The notes: a model not told the origin generated them from the letters alone. DNA of 59,122 bases from Phallus indusiatus (GCA_027605045.1 JAQFWX010000188.1:1-59122); one strand, 5' to 3'; positions 22,516 through 34,283 are shown, counted from the first letter of the stretch. Made by a program: numbers and translations.

Positions 22516-23481
22516 GTGTCTTTTCGATAAATAAGTGAGTTTCCTGGCATAGCTTCTTTTCATATCGCATCACTGCAAATTGTGTCTCATCAGGCTTTGA
22601 TTCGCAGATGTTATTTTTGATATTGATCATCGTTTGATATAGAATTCGTCTCTGGGCTATTCTTGTTTTATTCCCCTTTTTATGTGTAATACTCTGAAAC
22701 CATCTTTTTTTCCCCTTCTTGCAGAGTCCCTCAATTGAGGTTGATACTCATTTTTTTTCCTCTTTTAATTACTCTATCCAGTCGATTGCACTTATTTAAG
22801 GAAAAGGAAAGATGTAACAATAAAACACGTACCTTTGTATGTAAGTAGTAAAATTACGCCAGTCGCCTGAACCAGGTTGACATCGGCAAATTCGGATTTA
22901 CGCTTCATGCTGAGCGCTATTCCGAAGTATTCCGATCGTATTCTTGTTCTTTAATTTAGACGCCCTTTCGGATCTGGTGATTGCTGGATCGTCCAATGAG
23001 ATCCGGGCGTCTTTTACAGATGACGCCCCGGAAAAGGAAATTGCAATAGGAGGAATTGTGCTGCCGGTTACGTAAGATAGAAAATGGCGGGGGTAGATTT
23101 GCGTGAATTTGTGTGAAGAGGGAGGCGGGCGACGTCTTAGTCAACAAAAAAGGTTACGACCGTTACCTGGTCGTCTTTGCGCCCTTTCCTTCTTACTCTT
23201 TCGTTGTTGTCGTCGTCATCCTTCTCACTGATCGACATTCTTCTTTGCCAAGTTCTTAAGCCCTGTCGAAGCCAGTTCATGAGATAACATTTGTTTGCTC
23301 TTTGTTCCACAATTCACTCACAGAACCTGCAACGTTTTTCTTTGTGTTAAATTATTCTTCCATCCACACGTTTTGCCAAATAACTTCTAATAACTTCTAC
23401 ATCTTCTACATCTTCTTCTTCATATTATTTCTCTCAGACATTCAATAACCTCACGTTTTCCCATTTCCCCTCACGAATGTT
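22516..23481. other. Long spacer with an inverted repeat
   Basis: Nearly 1 kb between the kinase stop and the next start. The first 300 bases are T-rich 3' sequence. An imperfect hairpin lies at 22959-23011. Bases 23160-23480 are pyrimidine-rich with repeated acttctacatcttcta-like words, as in a promoter or 5' leader. No gene recognised. Confidence 0.4.
22959..23011. repeat. Imperfect inverted repeat
   Basis: GACGCC...CGGATC is followed after about 25 bases by GATCCG-GGCGTC. This gives two 6-bp stem blocks with a small bulge (cttt) on one side. A further copy of the word gacgcc lies about 20 bases downstream. It could be a hairpin in a transcript or a trace of a small element. Confidence 0.5.
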
Positions 23482-26261
23482 ATGCTCCTCAGTCTCACTC
23501 CCGAAGCACCACTTCCTACCATTCTTTTCACCCTCACATTTCCCTCTCCTCTTCCCGAGTCCTTGCCTTTACCTCCTGCCTGGGATTCCCATTTGCAGAT
23601 TGTGACTAACTTGCAACTCTCTGAACCTCCCGATGTACACACCTTGGATAGATCTGTTTCCTGGGTTTCTTTGATTGATACCGTTAATTTCGACTTGGTG
23701 AGTTTTACCTTTTTGCCTTTGTTTTCAAAGGCCCCACGCACATGTGAGCTAACTGTTTCTTCTTCAATCGCAACCGTTTGGGTCACTGTCCCCTTTCCCC
23801 TTTCCTCATTCCAATAGAACACTTTAACACTGACATGCACATTCATCGACCGCACAAAGGAAGAATGGCCTCTCTCCTCTACCTGCGTATTTCTCCTCGA
23901 ACAAGTCGTTTCTGACGTCAACCGCAGCGCACGAGAGGCCGGAGTGGAAGCCGAAGATTTCCATATTCCTAGTACGGCGGAATCGCCGTTCAATTCCGCC
24001 TCCGCCTCGGGGTATACTCAAAAGCAGTCCGCGTCCGTGTCGACATCGACATCTGCGTCGTCATTGTTGCCTTCGGTTTTTGGCAACGCAAATGGGTCTA
24101 CCGTTGCATCTGGTGCTGATGGTGTTGTAACTCTCAAGTCTCCCAAGCCTAAAAAGAGGAGAAGCATTTTAGCTGCTCTGGTTGCGTAAGTTCGAAACAT
24201 CTTTCTCTGTTCATTCTTACGCTTACTCATTATTTATTATGTAGATCACTCGTTCTGCTCCCATCGTCTCGTAGCTCTACCAGAGCTTCATCTCCAAATA
24301 GTCAACCGTCAGCCTCACCCAGTGATAGCTCGTTAAAAGATGCAATGGCTATTTCCCCGTCCCCATCTTCACAAAACGAACTTGATGTTCAACCGTTTCC
24401 CGAAATCATTACACCTCCACCTGGTGTCCCAATTTCGCGGTTCTTGAGAAGACGAGCTCGTTCCACACTAGTTGACGCTTTCCGAAGGTTCGTTCTTCCG
24501 GAATTGAGTACACGCTATCGATCGGAATTGGTGAAAACTAATCCGCACGTCACTCTACCGCTTGGTGGACCATTCTACGCTCTTTGGATCACACGAAGCA
24601 TGATGCGCGCCGTCGTAGCTGAAATGGGTCGCGTTTTGACGGGTTCTTATAGAGGAAGCGACGCGATGTCTTCTACTAGTTCGTCACCTCTTGATCCGCC
24701 GATGGGACTTGGCGATCCTTTGGACGATTGCACGACCACCGACGAGTCGAGTGTGCACAGTATTCCTGAGCAAGCTGGAGGAGCCGTTAACGCGAGTCTC
24801 AAGATGTCGTCTTCTTTGTTGAAGCGCAAGATCACTCCTGAGCTTTCCTCTGAGGCGTATGATCATTACACGAGCTTGAGGGAAACATATATCAAGCTAA
24901 GGAGTTTATCGTCCCAACTTGAGGCGCACGTTCAAGCTGAAAATTATATTGAATGTGTGGGATCCAAGCAAGTGCCGTCTGCTGATGAGGAGAGTAATGG
25001 CTTGTTTGCGGATTTTTTCGATCCGGCGTGTTCACCTTCCCCTGACAAACCGTGGTCTTCTTCCTCTTCCCCGTCTACGTCTGGACAACGTCTTCCTCCT
25101 CATCCTGATGAACAACTGACAAGTGCCGAGATCAAAAGTCGAAGACGAGCGTGGAGTACGAGGACGTATCTCGTCGGAGGATGGGAGACGTATCATGCTA
25201 GTCCTCCGCGACGTCTTTCTTCTGGACACAAGCGATCTTATTCCGAGCCTACTCCTTTAACTTTACGAGGAGGTTCTCCAATGAGTCTTATAGGACTTTC
25301 CATGCCCGCGCGACCGAGTCCACTGTCTCAAGTTTGGGTTCGTGAGCTGGAACAGGAGCATGATTATGGTTTTGAAGACGAAGGCGTTTACGTTGGTTCG
25401 GCTGGACGCAGTAAATCGAAATGGAGTTGGTCGTTTGACGGTGGAATTGGGATTGGGAGAAGGAAACGTGAGAGTGCTTCAAGTTCGTCGTCGTCGTCTG
25501 GATCTGGGCATAGACGCGAGCGATGTGTGTCTATGATGACGCCTTCTTCTGCCAATTCTAGCAAAGCAGTTAGACAAGTGCCGTCTTCTAGTAGTGGACG
25601 CAAAAAGGACTATACTGGCGTAGGATCTGGGTACAGGAGGGTGCACGTTCCTCAGGATGTAGAGGCCGGAGATGTTGACGATGACAATGCGGAGGAGACC
25701 ATAGAAGACGACGGTTACGATGTTGATGTTGGTGTTCATGAAGTGGATTTTCAAGCTGAGGCTTACGATGATGAGGCGCGCTCCGACTTTGTGACGCGTG
25801 GGTTCTACGGCGAAAGACATGCGCAGCAGCAAATCACCACAAGGATTTCCCGTTCTTCCGCGAGTAATGCGTTGAGGGATAGTAATCATTTTGATTTTCA
25901 TGTTTACGACGGTTCTTCCTCACGTGATTCTTCGTTTTCGTCGCAAAGGAGATCGAGTTCTCGAGCTTTGACGCATTTTCGATATGGTTATGGGGCTGAG
26001 TACTTTCCTGCCAATACCTCTGAGGAAGATGTATTTGACCAAGAAGACAATGGTGGATACGATGGAAACGATACCGATTTGGAGTATGAGTACTCTTCAC
26101 ACGGTCGTGCATATGGCAATGATGGTAACGACGATACTGTTGAATCTGGGTTATACCGGAAACCTTCATTAGAAGAATTCATTCTCCCTCATCCGAGATC
26201 TCGTGTCAATTCGGGGCTTGACGTCATGCATGCACCACTTGTTGAAGACGTCGCTGCCTAA
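23482..26261 (+). CDS. Large conserved-looking protein, function unknown
   Basis: Not recognised. Three exons by my model: ATG 23482 to ...TVNFDL; a 120-nt intron; NTLTLTCTFIDRTKEEWPLS to ...RRSILAALVA; a short intron ending tatgtag; then one exon to 26261. The N-terminal 110 residues look like a beta-rich domain (LPTILFTLTFPSPL, HLQIVTNLQLSEP, TCTFIDR). A compact central block (FLRRRARSTLVDAFRRFVLP, PFYALWITRSMMRAVVAEMG) is the most likely folded and conserved part. The rest, about 550 residues, is Ser-rich with acidic stretches (DVEAGDVDDDNAEETIEDDG) and probably disordered. No signal peptide or membrane helix. Total about 810 residues. Alternative start codons cannot be excluded. Confidence 0.75.
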
Positions 26262-28304
26262 TACGCTAGATTTCGTTGGGTCTTTCTCCATTCCATTCTT
26301 CAATCTTTTCTTTTTCGGCTCTTTCTGTCGTTTTTTTCTTTTAGGTTTATTCTGTCATTACTTTTAGCACTTAGACTTGCTATTTGCATCCCTGTTTTTT
26401 TCTTTCTCTCCATCGCTTTCTTCATTTCTCTCTTTCCGTCACGCTTGCGTTTTTTTTTGCTCGCATTTCATGGACCGTCCAACATTTGTTCCTTTCTCAT
26501 TGCCTCACAATCAGCTTTCACTTACTTGCATATCCACCTCAGCATCCTCAATCCGAATCCGAATGCACATAGTCAAGCCATGTGCAAACTGCATCCCTCT
26601 TTCTTCCTCTCATTATTGTAAATCTCCACACCTTTATTCTCTTTCCTTCATTACGGCCGTGGACGCCCCACACGACAATTTTTTTACGATCCCATCATTT
26701 TAACGTCAATTTTAGTTCTTACGAGTCAAGACATTTTTCACGAGTTGTGTTTTTACGCCCACACGACGCCTCGGCCTTTCCCAAAAAAAATACATAACAT
26801 GTCTCGACGAGAACCCGGGCATTGTGCAATAGTTCTTTCCGGAATTGGAGATACATCATCTTCATTCGGGATGGATGGAACGATCCTTTTTTTGGACTAA
26901 AATTCAGTCTTTTCATTTCCTTTTCAATATTGCATTCTGTACATCTCACTGTCTATTCTCTTTTGCTGCTTGCAGTAGTACAATTTTGGTTTGATAGCTT
27001 TTGTTTTGCTGTTTTTTTACACGCTTTGGTGTCAGTAATATATGCTATTTTTTTTTCATTTGAGAAGACGTCCTTTTTTCAGAGCTAGAGGGATTAATTA
27101 GTGGCTTCTGATTCGATTGGCAACTTGTTCTAGCATTCAGAAGTTTGGGCGTGTGCGCTTTGAAATTTAAGGTTCTATTTTCTTTTTCGCTGGACGTCGA
27201 AGCCTTCGCCATGTTTTGATGATGTAACACAATTCGAGATGTTTGAATTAAATATACTAGCAGACTAATAATAAACGCTCCGCTCCAGACGCACGACCAT
27301 AATGTAAGTGAGTACATAATTACATACAATAGGTATGTATTCCAATGCAATTACCACAGTGGATCAAAGTTGACTAATTCTTCCGGATCTCAACGGACGC
27401 CGTGTAAAACCTTGTAAAACATACAGATTATCTCCTTTGGGAAATCCTTGCTAAAATTGTTCATGGTTTCGCGATCGGCCGTCTCAACCCTTTTGAGTCG
27501 GCAGGCCGGTTTCGAAAAGTATATCCATTTCGAGCCAAACCTTAAGTAGAAAATTCACCCTGGCAAATTAATATCTGGAGGCCCTCAAACTTGCGTGCAT
27601 GCTCTATTTACTAGCTCAAAGGAAAGAAGAAACAAATAAATCACCAGGGTCAACAAGGAAACCTGGCTCTCCCCTAGTAATCTCGTTCCTACGAAACGGA
27701 AGGCTTTTTTTTCGCGGTACAAATAATTTTTTGAAACAAATGTGTGGTAAATATAGCGGGTCCCGTAGCCGTTTATGTGTGCTGGCACAAGCTCAGCCTC
27801 AGAAGCTGAAACATGCCTATTACTAGCTCAGACTGAATATGGTAAAGCCCAGAGTTTTTTGTGTGTTTTATCATTTTTTGATTGTCGGGAACTCCTCATA
27901 GGATCATCCGCCTTCTTTGTCGGCCCAATGCCATTCCTAGTGGCTAATGAAGGCTATGTAGTAGTACTAGCTTGAGCGCGTCAGAGCATCCGAATTCGTG
28001 TATCAAAAGCTCCTATACTATTGGGGATCTTCTCTTTTCCTTTTCTACCTTTCCTTCAGACTTTTTTTTTTACTTTACTTGCCTTCAGTCTTCAATGCTT
28101 TACCAAGTCTTGAACAAAACCTAAGGACAGTGCTAGTGAGTACTATTTTTAGTGATTTTTGATTTTTTTATCCTTCCAATACCTTCCCTCCTTCCATTTC
28201 TCCCCCAGTATATCCTTGCAGTTTGATTCATCTCCAATATTCTACGACATCCAATTTCTTCTATCTCTCCCAAAAGTTAAATTTTCTTCATTCATGATTA
28301 AGTT
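26262..28304. other. 2-kb region without a convincing gene
   Basis: Bases 26262-27090 are strongly T-rich on the plus strand, as in a long 3' UTR. 27100-28000 holds only short frames; a minus-strand frame at 27045-27350 has one hydrophobic segment but no other support. 28040-28300 is pyrimidine-rich and is probably the promoter and leader of the deaminase-like gene. No repeat or RNA gene seen. Confidence 0.4.
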
Positions 28305-29807
28305 ATGGTCAGGATGTCTGCAATTGATGCGTCAAAGTTGAAGCAGGTGGCAGTGGCGCCAGAAGAACGACATATCCCTCGCGAACTGCAACAACGTGAA
28401 TTGAACGACAATCTCACTATTCTTCGTATTCTTGACAACCCCCCTTATGACGAATTTAGCCCCTTCGCTTCAGAGCCTGTCGCCGCAACGAATAAACAGA
28501 AACGTCAGACCTTTCTCAATTTTCTCGCTTTTTGTCTTGCCGACAGCAGACAAGAACCGGTGGCGATAGGTACTACAATGTACGCGTTGGAGCCTCGTCA
28601 GCATGACCGCTACACAAACCAAATCGTTCTTTACATTGCAGGCGTAAAGGATCGGACACGAGCCAAGTATCTGTTCTCCATTGCCAAGAAAGCGTGGCGA
28701 TCTCCCAACCCGATCATTCATCATGGATCGATTCTCGAGTACATTATGCGTCTAACTGAACCCCGGCTTAAACGGCGGCTGGAGAAATTGCAGAGCGTCG
28801 TCCGGGAGCTTTCTGATTTTGGCTATGCCGTCGACCATTGGGGTAAACAAGAACCGTCCACCTCTATTCGTGCATGGGGGCGTGAAGAAGATACGTCTTC
28901 CGACTGTCTTAAAGCATGTTTCGAGCAGCTCAGGATATTCGCTCGAAACCATAACTTTGACGAACCATACCTCATATCCGACCCTAATGCACGTATACGG
29001 ATCTATCAGCAATGGCTTATTCCCGCCTGCGCTTTAACCACAACACAATTTCTCTGTGAAATCGACGCCTTTCATTGGAATATGCCTAACAAACTTCTTC
29101 GCTTGCTCCGTCTTTTGCGCCGGAGGTGTTTTAAAATTCGATGGTACGATCTAGGAGTAACTCTACTGTGTTCTTTCGCTCGCGACTGCGTCTGGCGAAT
29201 ATTAGGACACTCATCATTCCATGAATTTTTGGGGAGCAATGATAACGAATTTTCGAAAGGTCCTTTTCGAATAGAATTCATCGATCCCGTGGAATTTTCA
29301 GAGCCAATGCCTCGACTTCACAGGACGGTACAAAGTATGGTGCAAGATATTCTGAGGGACATTGACGGAGTCGACGACGACGATGAAGAACGAGACGATG
29401 TTCCATATGCATGCGATATTACAGAAAAGCCTTACGCGCAGGCATATTGGACGCCAACGTGTACGCCGCGGTACCATGTCGAATTGCTGATCACCGACCA
29501 CCTCATGTGGCGGGGGTTACGTGCCTCGCCGAGTTACATTGCCAGCTCCCAGCTTACGTGTAGAATATGTCAATGGTATGTAGAGCGGTTAACCTATTGC
29601 AGATTCACTCTACATACCGGCATGCTCGTGGCGGGTGACCTAGAAGTGCCCGCCGACTGGGTCATTCCTATTACAGACACTGGCACTTTTGTCGCTGAGC
29701 TGGTTGGTGAAGAGGCGGCAAAGTTGGTTCTGGAAGAAGAAAGGCTGCAACGAGTAGCGTGGGAGAGGGAATTTGAGGCTGAAATTCAGATGGGGCTAAG
29801 TAGCTGA
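28305..29807 (+). CDS. OTT_1508-like deaminase family protein
   Basis: A single 500-codon exon, unusual here, where most genes have many introns. The N-terminal 370 residues are helical, with no known motif. The C-terminal part carries a deaminase-type zinc signature: YHVELLITDHLM (His-x-Glu), then SPSYIASSQLTCRICQWYVE (Cys-x-x-Cys), and a hydrophobic-His strand FTLHTGML. This spacing and the words YIxxSxLxCxxC match fungal members of the OTT_1508-like group of the cytidine-deaminase fold, predicted to act on nucleotides or nucleic acids. The substrate is unknown. The acidic insert DDDDEERDD precedes the domain. The C-terminus is a Glu-rich helix. Assignment is from motif pattern and was not searched. 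ATG 28314 is an alternative start. Confidence 0.65.
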   Translation: MVRMSAIDASKLKQVAVAPEERHIPRELQQRELNDNLTILRILDNPPYDEFSPFASEPVAATNKQKRQTFLNFLAFCLADSRQEPVAIGTTMYALEPRQHDRYTNQIVLYIAGVKDRTRAKYLFSIAKKAWRSPNPIIHHGSILEYIMRLTEPRLKRRLEKLQSVVRELSDFGYAVDHWGKQEPSTSIRAWGREEDTSSDCLKACFEQLRIFARNHNFDEPYLISDPNARIRIYQQWLIPACALTTTQFLCEIDAFHWNMPNKLLRLLRLLRRRCFKIRWYDLGVTLLCSFARDCVWRILGHSSFHEFLGSNDNEFSKGPFRIEFIDPVEFSEPMPRLHRTVQSMVQDILRDIDGVDDDDEERDDVPYACDITEKPYAQAYWTPTCTPRYHVELLITDHLMWRGLRASPSYIASSQLTCRICQWYVERLTYCRFTLHTGMLVAGDLEVPADWVIPITDTGTFVAELVGEEAAKLVLEEERLQRVAWEREFEAEIQMGLSS

Positions 29808-30364
29808 ACGAAGAATGATGATCAGATACCCTGCATAGTCTATAATCACATAGTAAAATATTCGCAAATTGAACCAGTGGGTAATATAGTTAGCGTACTG
29901 AAGAAATTTTAATCATGATTTCTTGTTATCTTCGAACATTCATAGAGGCTGAAAGTTAAAAGGTTGAAGACGCGCGCATAATACTATAGCTTAATGAAGT
30001 CGAGAAGATTAGGCTCCCTTGTTGTTTTTCTGTCACAACGCCAATGTGAACATGGTAATAAGTATCCGAGCTTAAATCTGATTGAAAGAGCCGGTTCGCA
30101 GCCATTCGATCAATACTGGCGCATATATGTTCCAGTTTGACATCCGCAAACTGCGTGTATTGAAACTCCACCAATCATAGACTTCCCTGAGAATCGCATC
30201 ATCTAATTCACGTATTCTGATTCTCAACAATCCCTGTATATCGTATAATCCTAGCCAAGAGTCTCAGCTGTCTCAACTTGACCCCTACAAATTTCAGAAA
30301 ATAGCGAGAGCGCTGGGAGTATGTACTTGTGAGATCTAAATACATATGCTCATTTAAAATTGGC
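29808..30364. other. Convergent 3' region
   Basis: About 560 AT-rich bases between the deaminase-like stop (plus) and the cyclase stop (minus). Only short unconvincing frames. It probably contains both 3' ends. Confidence 0.4.
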
Positions 30365-31627
30365 TCACTTGGGAGGACTTGCAATCCCATTAATGACGTT
30401 CAGCGGGGAAGACGTCACGAAAAACGAATATCTGTTCAATTCCTTGCATACTTTTGCAAGTTCCTCCAGGTCAAATAATTCACCGATGGGAGTCTTGAGA
30501 TCGGTTTGTTGGTCATTTCTTGAATAATATTTAAATATAATTACTTACTCCCCAAAGAGCTAAAAGGTAATCATGTAAATTCCATTCCTGTATGCAGGGT
30601 CGTGCCTCAAACGCTGGTGTATCAGATGCAACGGCCGCGAAATGATGATCCCTTTAATAAGAACCATTGATTTAAAATGAGGGGAAGGAGGATATATATT
30701 TCACGAACCAAAGCCATTCAACCTCAGCTTCGGTTTGTCGTATACCAACTGCTATCATGGGCACGGCCATCCCTTTGACTCGCTGTTCCGGGATAGCATT
30801 ATTGTACCAGTTAACGTAGCCCATTCTGATCAGAAGAATGTCCCCCTGTCTAAATTCAACCTTCTGCGCTTTTGCACAGGCTTCAAGATCTTCTGCCGTA
30901 ACAAGGACAGGTGTTTCGGGGGCATAAACGATTCCCTTGGACTGAGCATATGACCAATAGTCCAGAAGCACGCCGCGACCAACTATCTTTCCTTGGAAAA
31001 CTTGAACAAGGACCTGTGAGACGGATAATGGACAGAGAAATAATTTAGACCCACCGTGTATACCGTTTCTCAACGATTTATCACCTAAAATTTCACTTTC
31101 GCTCAAATCATTGTAGAATTGTCCTGATAATTAAAGGGTTGGATTTATATAGATGACGTGTAATTTTTTTGGGATACCTGTTTTATAATAACCCCAATGA
31201 CGAAACGAGTCCCATTGTGATCCACTCTGAGTGCTATGTATATAGCCTCACTCGATGTAACCAGAAAGAAGAAATTAGAAACAGACTTGGTAGAAATCTC
31301 GTCATCAAAGGTATGTTTTCCCGTTTTTTTCAGTACTTTATGTTGAAAAGAAAGCCTGTGATATCCAGCGGGATTTGGTTTTTGAAGAGGCCAATTTAAA
31401 CTGACGACACGACCTATTTGAATCTCTTCGCGGCTCGCTCTCAGGATACGGTTTGGGGTGAGAAGATTGAGAGAACCAAGCTCATCTGGTGGCCCAGACT
31501 GTGAATTCTCTTCGCGAAGGGATTCGTAAAATCCCCAGATTGCACCGGGTGGATCGCCCTTTCTGAAAGGGAGTGAAGACAACGCGGGGAATATTACATT
31601 GTCGTATGGACTCTGCGTAGATGACAT
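30365..31627 (-). CDS. Cyclase-family hydrolase (kynurenine formamidase-like fold)
   Basis: Member of the putative cyclase family (PF04199), metal-dependent hydrolases related to kynurenine formamidase and isatin hydrolase. ATG 31627 gives MSSTQSPYDNVIFPALSSLP, then the fungal blocks PDELGSLNLLTPNRILRAS, GRVVSLNWPLQKPNP, the metal-site-like segment SQWDSFRHWGYYKTG (after an intron), QFYNDLSESEI, GRGVLLDYWSYAQSKGI, QGDILLIRMGYVNWYNN, AEVEWLWDHHFAAVASDTPA, EWNLHDYLLALWG, and a last exon beginning GELFDLEELAKVCKE and ending SSPLNVINGIASPPK at 30365. The classic HGTH motif is replaced by SQWDxxRH, as in other fungal members I know. At least four introns. It opens a probable catabolic cluster. The substrate cannot be told from sequence. 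Confidence 0.85.
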
Positions 31628-31815
31628 CTTGAGCGTAAGTATTGAATGTGAACCTTGAACTTCAATCTATCGAAGCAACGGAATGTCGGATAATGATTTC
31701 AGCGGCCGGTACCAATCAGAACGTGAGTCTTAGAAAATTCACGATTCAGAGAGGCCGAGAAGCTAGTGCTTTCCCAAACTATAATCTTTACAGCAGAACG
31801 TGTACTCTTTTTAGT

Positions 31816-32952
31816 TCAACTTAAATCAGGTTCATATCCGCCCAACCAACGATACACAACTCGTGAATCACGGTCTCGACACCTGGGATCTTCGGATGCT
31901 GCAGTATAAGCGGCGAGACCAGCGTCAGCTAACACGAGCTTGGCCCCTACTTGCTTGGCTGTCTCTACAGCCAACGACATGTCCTTCTTCATTAGTTGCA
32001 CCTAAAATAGCTCAGTCTAAGAACCGCTGAAACGAAATAAATGATCAACATACTTTGAAACCACCTTCATATCCTTTGCTCGTAACAGCGTCAGGACAAA
32101 CTCCAGGCACGGGATTGACGGTTGAGTTAACCCAACTACCTCCCGAACTGGTTGCAAAACAATTAGATAAAACTTTCGGATCAAGGCCGCATCGCATGCC
32201 CATGTTCATAGCTTCAGAAGTGGCCAAAGCAATCAACCCCGAGAGGTAGTTGTTTGATAGTTTTGCTGCCAGACCAAGACCGCGCGCTCCGCATGGGTAT
32301 ACGGATGAACCCATTAACAAACATACTTCTCTTATGAGAGAAAAAATGGGTTCTTCTTCAGCCGCTCCGACCATGAATGTCAAAATTCCCTTCTGTGCTC
32401 CTGCTGTTCCTCCCGAAACAGGGACATCAACGAAACTCGGTGGGTCGGATGGGTCATAGTTTGAAGAGGCCACAGCTTTACCTATCTCCAACGACGTTCC
32501 TCGATCAATCGTTGAGCTAGATTCAATGTTAGGGAAACATATATCATACGCAATCGTTGCCAACCTATCAATGAAGATTTTCCCCGTTGTCGTCGTAGCA
32601 AGTAATCCAGTCTCAGAGGTCAAGTAGACAGCTTTGACATGCGAGCCTTCGGGCACAATGGTTATGATGTAACTCTTTCGAGAAAATAGTTAGAAAAACC
32701 AGGTTAAAATTGCATCACCAGACTTACAATCGTGAATGCTTACTGTTGCATCACAAACTTCTTTCGAGCTCGTAGCAATCTGGATGGGTCCGAAGGCGTT
32801 GTTTTCCTCCAAGAATCTGTCCAGAGGACACCTGTTCACATCATATATAGTTAATGATGTCGATTTGGGAAGTTTCCGACGCAATTGTGTTGCCATCGGG
32901 TATCCCATTGCTCCTAAGCCGATGAAACCAACGCTTTGGGGAAGTGAGACCA
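31816..32952 (-). CDS. 3-hydroxyisobutyrate dehydrogenase-like enzyme
   Basis: NAD(P)-dependent beta-hydroxyacid dehydrogenase. ATG 32952 gives MVSLPQSVGFIGLGAMGYPM with the Rossmann GxGxMGxxM motif. Then follow TIYDVNRCPLDRFLEEN, YIITIVPEGSHVKAVYL, FVDVPVSGGTAGAQKGILTF (substrate-binding SGGxxGA), GLAAKLSNNYLSGLIALATS (the Lys of KLSNN is the catalytic lysine position), SSGGSWVNSTVNPVPGVCP, GYEGGFKV and the last exon QLMKKDMSLAVETAKQVGAK to the stop at 31816. All key blocks are present. Several introns. In valine breakdown this family oxidises 3-hydroxyisobutyrate, but related enzymes use other hydroxyacids, and the neighbours suggest a dedicated role. It is divergent from the CMD-family gene. 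Confidence 0.9.
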
Positions 32953-33173
32953 TCGTTGAACGATAATGCGGCAAGACAATCAACTCCAATAATAGAAGCC
33001 TAGATGAAATAGGGAAACAGCTACTATTGCTGGTACATGGGAACTTTTGGGCATGGAATATGCGGCAGACACGAAAAAAGGCAGCGTGACATTCCGCTCT
33101 CGGCCCGAGGAATGGTAAAACATTCAGTGCATGTGCATGGGACCATTTCGAGATTATCTCTTCCCTCTCCCCC
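32953..33173. promoter_or_regulatory. Bidirectional promoter, HIBADH-like / CMD-family
   Basis: 221 bases between two divergent ATG codons. Such a short shared region suggests co-regulation of the two enzymes. No binding motif is assigned with confidence, and no obvious TATA box is present. Confidence 0.5.
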
Positions 33174-33969
33174 ATGGCTTCCGAGAATAATGGGACGACT
33201 CAAAGGGACATTCCCAATGCTGAAGCCCATGCTGAAATATATCAAGCTGGCATTCAGATGCGACGGAAGGTGTTGGTAAGTTGGGCTGGCCCTTAATCGT
33301 CGAGAGAACAAACCGCTTAGAACATTTTTACTGACTGGTACGATTATCAAGGGGAACGAATATGTAGACAACCAGCTAAAAAAGGTCTTGCCTTGGTTTC
33401 ATTTTGGCCCAAATCTGTATTCCTGAATATGGAAACTTTACAATAGGGTTCTTCAGAATTCACGCAACCTTGGCAACAAGTGAGCATACCTTCTGCCCTC
33501 CACCTTTCTGAAGCTGAAGTCTGGTCAGCTAGTGACAGAAGTATCGACTGCATCTGATGTTCTTTCGACTAGTAACGTTTATTTCTAGATGGCTTGGGGC
33601 ACCATTTGGACGCGTCCCGGCCTTGAACTGAAGCAGCGAAGTCTTATCAATATCGCCCTGTTAGCATCACAGAACCATCCAATGGAGGTACGTCATATGC
33701 TGGAATTGATTCATAATTACAAGTTACGAATTCAAGTGGGTGAATAGTTGGCAGGTCATATTAGGTTGGTCGCTGCATTCGGAACGAAGTGCGTAATCGA
33801 CTGAAACGTTTTCAGGGGAGCAGTCAATAATGGGGCTTCCGAGATAGAAATCAGGGAAACCCTCATGCAGACGGCTATATACTGCGGCGCACCAACTGGA
33901 ATGGCCAGTTTCCGAGTTGCGGATGAAACCCTCAAGAAATTGAAGGAAGAGGGATTATTGACAAAGTAG
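33174..33969 (+). CDS. Carboxymuconolactone decarboxylase family protein
   Basis: CMD-family protein of about 145 residues assembled from about six small exons. ATG 33174 gives MASENNGTTQRDIPNAEAHA, continuing EIYQAGIQMRRKVL. The next exon gives GNEYVDNQLKK, then GSSEFTQPWQQ, then MAWGTIWTRPGLELKQRSLI and NIALLASQNHPME, then LAGHIRGAVNNGASEIEIRE, then TLMQTAIYCGAPTGMASFRV, ending LKEEGLLTK at 33969. The WGxxWTRPGL, HIRGAxNNGxxxxEIxE and AIYxGxPxG blocks are those of gamma-carboxymuconolactone decarboxylases (PcaC type). The CxxC redox motif of AhpD-type members is absent. Gene prediction programs may miss it because all exons are short. The canonical fungal beta-ketoadipate route does not use this enzyme, so the natural substrate is open. 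Confidence 0.85.
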
Positions 33970-34283
33970 TCTGACAGAATTAGTGATATGTAAGAATAGT
34001 GAACAAGAGGGAATAACAAGCATCTCAGACTCGCCTCAGACTTGCGTTAAACTTGTTGAGAGTCAGAATCCGCCCGATTATGTAACGCGAGGCCAAGTAG
34101 TCGTCTTCTTTGCGTCTTCTTCCCAGTCACTGGTCCCAAAATGTTTCGTTTCTCGAATCAAGCCTGAGAGGCCGCGTGCCACGGCAGAAGGAAGACTCGA
34201 ATTGAGGATGATATTCCCTTCGAATTACTTTAAAAAGACAGCCTTCTTAGTCGTGATAGAATTTCTCATTCAAATCGCCTGCG
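33970..34283. promoter_or_regulatory. Upstream region of the transporter gene
   Basis: About 310 bases between the CMD-family stop and the transporter ATG, on the same strand. It must hold the transporter promoter. A short open frame spans it but has no family resemblance. No motif assigned. Confidence 0.35.

Noticed and set aside
27045..27350. Minus-strand 101-codon frame with a hydrophobic segment as a small membrane protein
   Set aside because: Its sequence complements T-rich 3' UTR-like DNA, has no family resemblance and no promoter or splice support.
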